Under the pieces are notes generated by a model. That model searched no databases, was not told the DNA's origin, and saw only the letters and a list, made by a program, of their open reading frames with translations. Shown here one piece after another: positions 1 to 7,533 of a stretch of DNA of 64,000 bases (positions are counted from its first letter, which is position 1; every line of letters begins with the position of its first letter). The DNA lies in assembly GCA_944325605.1 (NCBI GenBank), contig CALVAX010000008.1:1-64000 (forward strand), read 5' to 3'. A program made the translations under genes and the position numbers. The stretch comes from Candidatus Gastranaerophilales bacterium (GTDB taxonomy: Bacteria; Cyanobacteriota; Vampirovibrionia; Gastranaerophilales; Gastranaerophilaceae).

Positions 1-171
1 GACGATAAGGCGTTAAGACGAAAAGTTCAAAACAAAGTGAATAAGTAAATAAGTGAATAGGTGAATAAGTGCGTAACGGTTAATTAAAATTTGCACGCAG
101 TGTCGCAAAGAACTTATTAACTTCATCACCTGTTCACTTATTCACTTTAAATAAAGGCGATAGGACGAGAG
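1..171 (+). repeat. Dispersed repeat A, copy 1
   Basis: About 165-170 bp. It opens with GACGATAAGGCGTTAAGACG, runs through AAAGTGAATAAGT-type words, has an AT-rich centre (TTAATTAAAATTTGC) and closes with CACCTGTTCACTTATTCACT and a GGCGATAGGACG tail. The two halves are imperfect inverted repeats: the AAAGTGAATAAGT arm pairs with ACTTATTCACTTT. A second copy follows directly and a third lies at 6063-6229. No ORF with coding character was seen. The left edge may be cut by the window. Confidence 0.85.
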
Positions 172-334
172 GACGATAAGGCGTTAAGACGAAAAGTTCA
201 AAACAAAGTGAATAAGTAAATAAGTGAATAAGTGCGTAACGGTTAATTAAAATTTGCACGCAGCGCCGAAAAGAACTTATTAACTTCATCACCTATTCAC
301 TTATTCACTTTAAATAAAGGCGATAGGACGAGAG
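172..334 (+). repeat. Dispersed repeat A, copy 2 (tandem with copy 1)
   Basis: Nearly identical to the preceding copy, but lacks one short GTGAATAGGTGAATAAGT-type repetition in the left arm and differs at a few bases in the centre. It keeps the fold-back architecture and the GGCGATAGGACGAGAG tail. The head-to-tail arrangement suggests local duplication of a mobile or slipped unit. No transposase is encoded nearby. Confidence 0.85.
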
Positions 335-354
335 GACGTAAAGACGATAAGTTC

Positions 355-980
355 GTTACGTAAAATAAATTTCCTCTCCCCTTGTTGGAGAGGGTTATGG
401 TGAAGTGGCGGACTGAAAGTGAGGAGTGAAGGGTGAAGAGGGTTGAACGGGTGAAAGGTTGAAAAGTTGAAAGGTTTGTTACGTAGAATATTTCCCCTCT
501 AGCTTTGGGATGCTGGTTCGAACCGGCGAAGAATGAGGCGATTGAGACTGTATGCCGAATGGCTGAGGGTTAGGGTGAGGGGTTAATAAGTGAGGGGTGA
601 AGTGTGAAGGGTGAGGAGAGTTGAACGGGTGAATGGTTGAAAAGTTGAGTGGTTTGTTTCAGAAAAAGGCGATAAGAAATCGCCCCATTTTGTCTAAGTC
701 ATGTCATTCTGAGGGAGTGAAACGACCGAAGAATCCATTTGCGTATCCAGAAGATCCTTCGGCTTTTCGCACTCGCAGTAAACGGGTACGGCTAACGCCT
801 TTCACCCTCTGCTCGTGCGCCTCAGGATGACGTTGGGTGCCTGAAATAAATTCAGGATGACAGTGAAAGACAAAATGGGGCAGAAACTAATTGGAAGGGT
901 GTTGAACAGTTGAAAGGTTGAAATGTTTGTTACAGGAAAAGATACGCTGTAGGGCACTAGGGCGCTAAGAAGTTATGTGA
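355..980. repeat. Gene-free mosaic of short repeats
   Basis: Three copies of a T/G-rich word family beginning TTGAACGGGTGAA and ending GTTTGTTAC lie near 443-482, 621-660 and 902-932; a fourth, diverged copy is at 6253-6284. Two CCTCTCCCC...GAGAGGGT/GAGGGG type fold-back elements lie near 371-410 and 492-585. The palindromic element at 682-881 is listed separately. No gene was seen: the only long reading frame (633-830) lies inside the repeats. Confidence 0.7.
682..881. repeat. MITE-like palindromic element with terminal inverted repeats
   Basis: The ends are inverted repeats: CCCCATTTTGTCT at 683-695 and AGACAAAATGGGG at 868-880. Inside them sit nested arms ATGTCATTCTGAG and TCAGGATGACA, and then GAAGAATCC / AGATCCTTC type arms. 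Related inner arms occur near 4131-4165, 44030-44115 and 61995-62085. This resembles the TGTCATTCTGAG...CTCAGGATGACA family of dispersed bacterial palindromes. It carries no transposase and is non-autonomous at best. Confidence 0.7.
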
Positions 981-990
981 AAATTTAAAA

Positions 991-1019
991 GCCTGATTCA
1001 ATAAAGAATCAGGCTTTTT
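991..1019 (+). terminator. Rho-independent terminator-like hairpin
   Basis: GCCTGATTC and GAATCAGGC arms with a six-base loop, followed by TTTTT. No plus-strand gene was seen before it, so it may end a transcript from the repeat region or shield the region. Between it and 1238 are further small hairpins (ACCTGC...GCAGGT near 1038-1057, GAGAGTCAACTCTC near 1126-1140) but no gene. Confidence 0.6.
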
Positions 1020-1238
1020 GTACGAATGTGATTTTGTTACCTGCTGGTCTCGCAGGTGGGTGAGCGCCTTGACAAATCCGTTTCCCGCTGGCGATTTTAA
1101 ATCGGCGGGTATACTGCAATGTCATTGAGAGTCAACTCTCCCTTTTATAAAAAATGTAGGAACAAAATTGAACACCCGTACAGTAATTAGTATTATATCA
1201 CATAATTTTTCATTGTTCAATAGTCAGAGCGGTAATTT

Positions 1239-3422
1239 TTACCATTTCATTGCTATAGTTTCTTCAACCTGTTTTTCTGCAGCGTCGCATTTTTTCATTG
1301 CGGCTGCGACACCAGTGTAATCTTCTGCAGGCCCGGGTGGAACAATATTATCTGGAGAAGGAATATATTTGGGCTTTGCAGGCTGCGGCGCTGTTTTTTC
1401 TGTTTTCGGGGCATCCGGCTTAACCTTGCATTCAGGCGACGGAATGTAGCTGTAAGTTCGGGTTTGCGGAGCCGTGCTGCTGTGGGTTAATTTGTCTGCA
1501 GCATCTCTGATAAGCGGCATACTGGCAGCCTGTTGAGGTTCAGGCATATTTGCTGCAATTCCGGTGTTCTGCGTATTTGGAGCCTGCAATGGCTGTGTAA
1601 GTGTTGCAGTGTTTGCTCTGTTTACATATTGATTAATAAGGTTTGTCGGGGATTGCGGAACTTTTGCTGCCTGATTTTGAGCCTGTGCGGCTTTTATAAG
1701 CGCTGCCTGAAGCGCCTGCTGCTGTTCCTGTGTCATCTGCGGGTCTTTTGGTGTTTCTTCCTTGTCCTCATCGAGAACGGATTTTGTCGGTTTGCCGAAT
1801 ATTGCATGAGCGCCTTTTGTTGTCAATTTAGCGAGGAACGGTGAAACTATCGCAAGCGGAATTGCAATTCTTAGAGGAACACCGGCTAAATTGCGGAAGA
1901 AGTTGCCTGATTTTCTGAGTAAATTCAGGTTCCATTTGGCATTTGATCTTCTTGCAAGAATTGTTTCGTTACCTATATTAATAAATCCGCCGATTTTCTT
2001 GAATAATTTTGTAATCGGGTTTTTAACGTTTGCCTTAAGCATATTTTTAAGGTCTTTTTTGCGTGCTTTATAGACTTTTTTGTCAGCGAGAAGTCCTGCC
2101 TTGACGTCTGCATTGAACTTTTCTCTTGCCGCACGGAATTTTTCTACCTGTTCGGTTGTCATTCCGGCATACTTCAGGCCGCCTACTTTGTGCATTGCAA
2201 CAATACCGAGAGGCATTGCCATAAAGTACGTGAAGTCGTTTACAAACCTTTCGGCTAAAGTTTTGCCTTTTTCGCCTTGCGGTGCTTTGAAAGTGTGGAT
2301 AAGCATATCGGCAAAGATTCCGGCCTGCATAGCAACAGCAATTTTGCCGCCTGCAAACCTGTTTGTACATCCTTCAAGAAGCCACGAAAGCGCTTTGGGC
2401 AATGCTCTTCCAAGTGCAGTAGAATTTCCTTTGCCGAGCGCGGCTTTGTATTTGTTCAGGTATTCCTTGAACGAAACTTCACGGCCGAACATGTGGTACA
2501 TAAATTTGCCAAATCCGCCGCCTTTTTTCCAGATGGAAACTTTAACATCTCCGTTTTTGGTTGCGTTTTCCAGAGCCTGCATAACTTTATCAGGATGTGC
2601 GGTGATGTCTTTTTTTACAGCTTCAAAATCCGCAACAGAGTTAAAGCCGAGTTTGCGGACTTTCAAGTTATGTGCAAGTTTGTTAAGTCCTTTAAGCCCC
2701 GTTTTAGCTTCAAGTTTTTCTATAACTTCGCTTTTAACTCCAAGAAGCTCCAGTTCTTTTTTCTGTATCAAAAGCTGTTTCTGGGCAAAAGTTTTGCCCT
2801 TAAGAGATTTTTTGAATGCGTCAATATCAGACTGTTGCATTCCGTAGCGTTCAAGAACCTGCGGATTGACATTCTTGCCGACAAGCCATGATGCTTTATT
2901 CCTGTTCTGGCTTGCAGGTTTAAGGTATTCCTCAAACATCTGCTGCATATCCATCGCAAGGAACCCGTGGACACCTTTGCCAGGAGTCTTTGCAAAGCCC
3001 CATTCCGGCTGCGTTGAATGATTTGCCAGAGAATAAGCAATACTGTTCTTCTCAGTCATCCAGTGACCGATATCTTTTGCCTTGTTTCCGCCTTTGTTAA
3101 ACAGTTTGCCGAGCCACGTTCCATTCCACGCATTTGCAACCCTGTCGCCGAATGCGCCGAGTTTGCCAAATACCGACTTTTCATAATCCGTTGCACATTT
3201 TTTGTTGAAAACGTCCATCCCCTGCGATATTCCGTACCATATCGCAGCTCCTGTCCCTGCATATAGCAAAGGATTGGTTTCTTCATCAGCAGAAGCCTTC
3301 ACACGGTTGGCAAGATAAGAATTGTCGACCCCCTCTTTGATTTTTTCCCTGTCAATAGGAACCATCTGGCCGTTTACTGCCTGCATCGGTATATTATATT
3401 GTTGATTGTAATTACTAACCAT
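1239..3422 (-). CDS. Large lineage-specific hypothetical with hydrophobic segments and Pro/Gln-rich tail
   Basis: Predicted 727 aa. I start at ATG 3422 (MVSNYNQQYN), preceded by AGGTAGG about 7 bases upstream, rather than the longer frame to 3524. Visible parts: a short hydrophobic Gly/Ala stretch near residues 50-65, a basic helical middle, hydrophobic stretches near 430-450 and 560-585, then a low-complexity tail of Gln/Ala and Pro with two YIPSP motifs. There is no signal peptide and no recognised domain. The same AGGTAGGTT(T)AA leader precedes the gene starting at 30640, and both have a GGCAATTT-type box upstream, which suggests co-regulation. Function unknown; secreted effector or membrane-associated structural roles are only possibilities. 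Confidence 0.8.
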   Translation of the reverse strand: MVSNYNQQYNIPMQAVNGQMVPIDREKIKEGVDNSYLANRVKASADEETNPLLYAGTGAAIWYGISQGMDVFNKKCATDYEKSVFGKLGAFGDRVANAWNGTWLGKLFNKGGNKAKDIGHWMTEKNSIAYSLANHSTQPEWGFAKTPGKGVHGFLAMDMQQMFEEYLKPASQNRNKASWLVGKNVNPQVLERYGMQQSDIDAFKKSLKGKTFAQKQLLIQKKELELLGVKSEVIEKLEAKTGLKGLNKLAHNLKVRKLGFNSVADFEAVKKDITAHPDKVMQALENATKNGDVKVSIWKKGGGFGKFMYHMFGREVSFKEYLNKYKAALGKGNSTALGRALPKALSWLLEGCTNRFAGGKIAVAMQAGIFADMLIHTFKAPQGEKGKTLAERFVNDFTYFMAMPLGIVAMHKVGGLKYAGMTTEQVEKFRAAREKFNADVKAGLLADKKVYKARKKDLKNMLKANVKNPITKLFKKIGGFINIGNETILARRSNAKWNLNLLRKSGNFFRNLAGVPLRIAIPLAIVSPFLAKLTTKGAHAIFGKPTKSVLDEDKEETPKDPQMTQEQQQALQAALIKAAQAQNQAAKVPQSPTNLINQYVNRANTATLTQPLQAPNTQNTGIAANMPEPQQAASMPLIRDAADKLTHSSTAPQTRTYSYIPSPECKVKPDAPKTEKTAPQPAKPKYIPSPDNIVPPGPAEDYTGVAAAMKKCDAAEKQVEETIAMKW

Positions 3423-3510
3423 TCTTAACCTACCTAAGTCTATATAATTATAAAAACATTTCTCTATCAAAAATTGCCTGCCAGCTTGAAAATTTAAAAA
3501 GTTTGTAAAG

Positions 3511-3568
3511 TTTTGTAACAACAATAAGAAAAACTGAAATTTTTAAAAGTGTATATACTTTATATATA
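3511..3568 (+). promoter_or_regulatory. Shared promoter-like module, copy 1
   Basis: TTTTGTAAC (3511-3519), 16 bp, GAAAT (3536-3540), 11 bp, TATATACTTTATATATA (3552-3568). The same three boxes with 16-17 and 11 bp spacing occur at 22939-22996 (+) and 43872-43930 (-). It drives the 54-aa gene at 3604. Which box contacts RNA polymerase is not known. Confidence 0.7.
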
Positions 3569-3603
3569 CATCAGATGAAAATAATGAAGAGAGGCTAAGA
3601 ATT

Positions 3604-3768
3604 ATGGCAGTTGCAAATTTGAAAAAAATTGATGACAAACTGAAAGATATGTATCAAGACAAAATTACAGCGCCTGCTCCTCAGGCTTTCGAAGACAGAT
3701 CTGAAGTTTTGCTCGCGCAGATGAATTTTATCGCAATGGCAAATAAACAAGCTTTACACTTAATTTAA
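3604..3768 (+). CDS. Small 54-aa protein, lineage-specific
   Basis: ATG preceded by GAGAGG at 8 bases. It encodes a charged, helical 54-aa peptide (MAVANLKKID..., ending NKQALHLI), with no signal peptide or membrane segment. It has its own promoter-like module upstream and a strong terminator (3829-3861) downstream, so it is a monocistronic unit. That signal-delimited layout is why I accept so short a gene. The promoter is the same type as for the NFGGG-protein operon (43844) and the candidate small RNA at 22997. Function unknown. Confidence 0.7.
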   Translation: MAVANLKKIDDKLKDMYQDKITAPAPQAFEDRSEVLLAQMNFIAMANKQALHLI

Positions 3769-3828
3769 ATAAAACAATACTTACTATAAACTTTAACTCC
3801 AATTAATTTTTCCCCTACAAATTTTGTA

Positions 3829-3861
3829 CCTGATTTTTCCCTAAAAAATCAGGTTTTTTTT
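3829..3861 (+). terminator. Rho-independent terminator of the 54-aa gene
   Basis: CCTGATTTTT / AAAAATCAGG stem with a short loop followed by eight T residues. Confidence 0.85.
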
Positions 3862-3864
3862 CGG

Positions 3865-4110
3865 ACGAAGTCCGCTCTTACCTTTGGAAAGATTTTAGTA
3901 AAGCGCGCTTTTTTGTAAGTATCAGGTGCTAAAGTCCAAAATTAATTCAGAGGCGCTTGGAACATTTTTCGTAAAGGTTTCACACGAAGTGTGCTCTTAC
4001 CATTGGAAAGATTTTAGTAGAGTGCGCTTTTTGTAAGTGTCGGGTGCTAAAGTCAAAATTAAGTCAGAGGCGCTTGGAACATTTTTCGTAAAGGTTTCAC
4101 ACGAAGTGTG
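3865..4110 (+). repeat. Tandem direct repeat, about 118-bp unit, two copies plus partial third
   Basis: Units begin ACGAAGT(C/G)(C/T)G at 3865, 3984 and 4101 (periods 119 and 117). Each carries CTCTTACC.TTGGAAAGATTTTAGTA, GCGCTTTTT, GTGCTAAAGTC and GAGGCGCTTGG words, and begins inside a small hairpin (GGACGAAGTCC, CACACGAAGTGTG). There is no ORF. The remainder of 3769-4281 holds the 54-aa gene terminator, half of a CATCCTGAG-type palindrome near 4131-4165 and the leader of the next gene. Confidence 0.85.
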
Positions 4111-4281
4111 CATTAATTAAAATTTATAATTAAATGTCATCCTGAGCGTATGCGAAGGATCTAATAGAAATTGTTATTATTAAGTAATGTAACAAATTTA
4201 TAGAAAAACTGAATTTTAGCCCCGAAAAATCCGACAAACAATATAAAAGGTCGAGAATTAAGGCGAAAGGACGCGTAAAAA

Positions 4282-6042
4282 ATGGGAATGTCAGCCTCAC
4301 AAGCGAGATTGTTGTCAATAACGGCGCGAATAAATCACGTCGAACTTGAAACGCAATATCTTTCAAACGCAAAAATACGCCTTTCAGACAGCACCCAGAA
4401 AGCAAGCGACAAATACGTTGCCGCCTTAAACAAGACCGAATACCAGTACAATTACTACAACGCAGCCGGCGAAAAAATAACAATGGATTTGACGGGTGCA
4501 GCATTGACGGAATACGGGGAATTGAAGAATCAGTACGGGTTAATAAACGCAGCAGGCCAGATATTAGTAAGCGAAACCGATGCTGCAAACTTTGAAAATT
4601 CTAACACATTAGAAGAATTTCTTGAAAAATACGGAGTATTAGGCGACCTTGGCGAAGGCGACATAATTCAGGTAACCAATCCGGAATACGAAGTCGCGTG
4701 GGATGAATACTACGACGAATACAACAAATGGATGGCCGAAAAGCCTGATCCGACAGATCCGATTTATATAATTCCTGGTCAGCCCTCAACCGAGCAGAAT
4801 CTGTATGATGACTTCTTGTGGGCTAATGCTGTATGCTATGGGGAAACTATGGCATATTTGTCCACATCCCTTGGCTTAGGGGGAGGTAGCCTTTATGATA
4901 GCGAGGGCCGGTTAGTTGTAAGTTATGATGAAAATGGATTTGTTGCATATGATACAAGTGGTAATGAGTTAGCTTCAGAGCCAATACAAAGTTGGGCAAA
5001 GGAGTGCTATAGCCACGTCCTGGATCACCTTTTACTGATCGGTAATTATACGACAACAACGGGTGACTCGCTTTCCATAACTTCAAGTAGTCATTGGTGG
5101 TTGTCAGGTTCCTTAAATGATCGTGGTGGTAAAGCAGCAGCACTTGCTGGTATATTATCTGAAAGTGCAGAAACAGTTTTATATGCCTGCGGTGACAACG
5201 GTGAAGATATTACACAGGAGTCATCAGATATAGAAAAATTGATGAGTGATTACTACTTTGATGAAAATGGCGATAAACAATTAAAAACATTACAGCAAAA
5301 AATGGTTGACTTAAACTATGCAAATATATCCGGATTGTTAAGTAATCAGGAGTTATACGATGCAATACAACACTTTGTAAACCATGATTTGACGGTTTTA
5401 AATGAACCAGAAGACGAATTTGATAAGGATGCATATTTAGAAGATCTAGCGGAATGGGAAGCAAAAGGCGAAGAGATAAAAGAGCCTGACGTACCACAAT
5501 TTATCGATCAGGAAGTGCGCAAGATAGAAGACCTTGACAAAGCACAATGGTACGTAAACCTTTGGCACAGAATGAACGGTACAAGCGACTTTAAAGCGGG
5601 ATTCGGCAACAGCGAAGACTATATAGCAGGCAACGGCTGGGCAAGTAAATCGGAAACCGACCAGAACTGGGCAGTATTGAAAGACGGAGATATGAACAGC
5701 CCTGAATACCTTAAATACGCAATAGAAAACGGTCTAATCACAATCGAACAGGTACAGTTTACCGATCCTTCCGAAAGCGGCAGCGGGATAGAAAATGCCG
5801 TCTGGACATCGATCGTATTTTCCAGCGCGCAGGACATAACCGAACAAAAAGATCAGGTAGCCATAACAATAGCAGAAACAGAATACAACCAGACGTTAAG
5901 AGAAATCGAAGCGAAAGACAAAGAATATGATACCCAGATCAAGAAGCTTGATACAGAGCACAACGCCTTGCAGACGGAATATGACAGCATCAAGAGCGTA
6001 ATCGAAAAGAACGTAGAAAGAAGCTTCAAGATATTCTCGTAG
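4282..6042 (+). CDS. Coiled-coil-ended protein, MGMSASQARLL family, paralog 1
   Basis: 586 aa. The first ~55 residues (MGMSASQARLLSITARINHV...) and the last ~60 (helical, ending NVERSFKIFS) are amphipathic and nearly superimposable on those of the 657-aa protein at 55075-57048. The middle is acidic and diverges. N- and C-terminal coiled-coil helices around a variable centre recall flagellar or type III axial and substrate proteins, but no such motif is certain. No signal peptide. The leader CGAAAGGA-CG-CGTAAA before ATG is shared with the paralog; the AAAGGA is about 13 bases from the ATG, unusually far. Codons in the N- and C-terminal thirds look richer in C/G endings than the middle (about 4800-5450). 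A dispersed repeat starts 20 bases after the stop. Confidence 0.85.
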   Translation: MGMSASQARLLSITARINHVELETQYLSNAKIRLSDSTQKASDKYVAALNKTEYQYNYYNAAGEKITMDLTGAALTEYGELKNQYGLINAAGQILVSETDAANFENSNTLEEFLEKYGVLGDLGEGDIIQVTNPEYEVAWDEYYDEYNKWMAEKPDPTDPIYIIPGQPSTEQNLYDDFLWANAVCYGETMAYLSTSLGLGGGSLYDSEGRLVVSYDENGFVAYDTSGNELASEPIQSWAKECYSHVLDHLLLIGNYTTTTGDSLSITSSSHWWLSGSLNDRGGKAAALAGILSESAETVLYACGDNGEDITQESSDIEKLMSDYYFDENGDKQLKTLQQKMVDLNYANISGLLSNQELYDAIQHFVNHDLTVLNEPEDEFDKDAYLEDLAEWEAKGEEIKEPDVPQFIDQEVRKIEDLDKAQWYVNLWHRMNGTSDFKAGFGNSEDYIAGNGWASKSETDQNWAVLKDGDMNSPEYLKYAIENGLITIEQVQFTDPSESGSGIENAVWTSIVFSSAQDITEQKDQVAITIAETEYNQTLREIEAKDKEYDTQIKKLDTEHNALQTEYDSIKSVIEKNVERSFKIFS

Positions 6043-6062
6043 GAAAGACGATAAGGCGATAG

Positions 6063-6229
6063 GACGATAAGGCGTTAAGACGAAAAGTTCAAAACAAAGT
6101 GAATAAGTAAATAAGTGAATAGGTGAATAAGTGCGTAACGTTTAATTAAAATTTGCGCGCAGTGCCGCAAAGAACTTATTAACTTCATCACCTATTCACT
6201 TATTCACTTTAAATAAAGGCGATAGGACG
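6063..6229 (+). repeat. Dispersed repeat A, copy 3
   Basis: Same sequence and orientation as the two copies at the left end, including the GACGATAAGGCGTTAAGACG head, fold-back arms and GGCGATAGGACG tail. It lies directly behind the stop of the 586-aa gene. A diverged TTGAACG...GGCTAC word follows (6253-6284). The stretch to 6348 otherwise holds only the leader of the CpaE-like gene. Confidence 0.85.
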
Positions 6230-6348
6230 TTACAAAGTGAAATGCGAGGGTGTTGAACGACGGAATGGTTGAAGGGCTGGCTACGAAATATTAATTTCTT
6301 GCCCCTTAGCTTCTGATATGTTAGTATTCTAATGAAGGTAGGCTTTTC

Positions 6349-7533
6349 ATGACAGGAGATGTTTCAGCTGTAATATTATCTGACTCGGTACAGACTAAAA
6401 ATGTCTTAAGTTTGTATCTGGATGAGTTTGCTAAATTTAATTTGTTTGATGCCGGTAGTGATTTGTCCGAGATTTTCAATGTGCTTTCCAGCATGCAAAA
6501 GTCTGTTTTTGTTGTTGATATTTCTCAGGATACAAAGAAATATCTTAGTTTCATTTCAGAGGTTAGTTCAGCCTGTCCGTTGTGTAAAATCATTGCTGTA
6601 GCGGATTCTCCTTCTGTTGATTTGATTGTTAAGGTTATGAGAGCCGGAGCAAAAGATTTTCTTTCTGCTCCCGTAATCAAGACTGAATTTTTTGAAATAT
6701 TAAACAAAATTTATAATAAATTTTCCGAAGGTACGGAGGAAGAGTCTAAATCAAGGGTTATTACCGTGTTTTCCAATAAGGGCGGAATCGGCAAGACGTC
6801 TATTGCGTCTAATCTTGCACTTGAATTAGCCAAAATTACTAAAGAAAATGTGGCTCTCGTTGATTTAAACTTTCAATTCGGGGATATTACAACGTTTTTG
6901 GATCTGAATCCCTCTTATAATATTTCTTACGTACTTGAAAATCTTGAAAAAATGAATTCTGATTTGCTTTTGAATACACTGGAAAAGTATAAGAATACAA
7001 GTTTGTATGTTCTGGCGGATCCTCCGGTTTTTAAGCAGGCGGAGAATATTTCAAAAGCCCAGATTTCTAAACTAATTCATCTGCTAAAAAATACTTTTTC
7101 TTATATTGTCATAGATGCGGAATCCGGCTTTGACGGCAAAACTGTCACAGCATTAGACAATTCGGATTTGATTTTTCTGGTTTCTATTGTGAATTTACCG
7201 GCACTGAGAAATTGCCAGAGAATTCTGGATTTGTTTGAAAAATTAGGTTATGACTCTGATAAAACACAGATTATTGTGAACAGGTATATGGAAAATGACG
7301 AGATAACACTTGACGATGTTGAAAAAGTTCTTGACAAACCTGTTTACTGGAAAATTCCGAATAATTACTTTACTCTGATGAGTGCAATAAATAAAGGCGT
7401 TTCTGTTTCTGAGGTTAATCCGGAATCTAATGTTGCGGTTAGTTATAAGGAACTTGCAATGTCGGTTTCGGATATGGTGTACAGAAACAAACTTATAAAA
7501 AAGTATGCTAACGATAATATAGGAAATGTGTAG
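6349..7533 (+). CDS. cpaE: CpaE-like pilus assembly ATPase (receiver-like domain + MinD-type ATPase)
   Basis: 394 aa. Residues 1-125 resemble a response-regulator receiver fold (RAGAKDFLSAPV near 99-109). Residues 137-390 form a MinD/ParA-type ATPase with a deviant Walker A, NKGGIGKTS, at 143-151 and an aspartate-bearing VIDAESGFD stretch near 255. This is the CpaE/TadZ architecture, which places Tad (type IVc) pilus machinery at the membrane or pole. ATG is preceded by AAGGTAGG. The stop overlaps the GTG of the next gene by one base (TAGTG), so the two are translationally coupled. No other tad genes are in the window, so pilus involvement is inferred from family and partner. Confidence 0.8.
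   Translation: MTGDVSAVILSDSVQTKNVLSLYLDEFAKFNLFDAGSDLSEIFNVLSSMQKSVFVVDISQDTKKYLSFISEVSSACPLCKIIAVADSPSVDLIVKVMRAGAKDFLSAPVIKTEFFEILNKIYNKFSEGTEEESKSRVITVFSNKGGIGKTSIASNLALELAKITKENVALVDLNFQFGDITTFLDLNPSYNISYVLENLEKMNSDLLLNTLEKYKNTSLYVLADPPVFKQAENISKAQISKLIHLLKNTFSYIVIDAESGFDGKTVTALDNSDLIFLVSIVNLPALRNCQRILDLFEKLGYDSDKTQIIVNRYMENDEITLDDVEKVLDKPVYWKIPNNYFTLMSAINKGVSVSEVNPESNVAVSYKELAMSVSDMVYRNKLIKKYANDNIGNV

Noticed and set aside
1-340. CRISPR array
   Set aside because: Repeats are about 165 bp, tandem and without spacers of regular length, and no cas genes are present.
512-527. tRNA T-arm (GCTGGTTCGAACCGGC)
   Set aside because: Only this short palindrome matches; no acceptor, D or anticodon arm around it. 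At most a tRNA remnant.
633-830. 65-codon open frame
   Set aside because: It lies inside the dispersed palindromic element and the T/G-rich repeats, with no ribosome binding site; a chance frame.
2080-2847. 255-codon plus-strand frame
   Set aside because: Antisense shadow of the 727-aa gene; composition follows the opposite coding strand, and no start signal.
1239-3422. Phage tape-measure protein
   Set aside because: Hydrophobic patches and helical body recall one, but no capsid, portal or tail genes lie near and the family has relatives across the window.
4282-6042. Flagellin
   Set aside because: End helices are flagellar-like, but the flagellin terminal signatures and any flagellar neighbours are absent.
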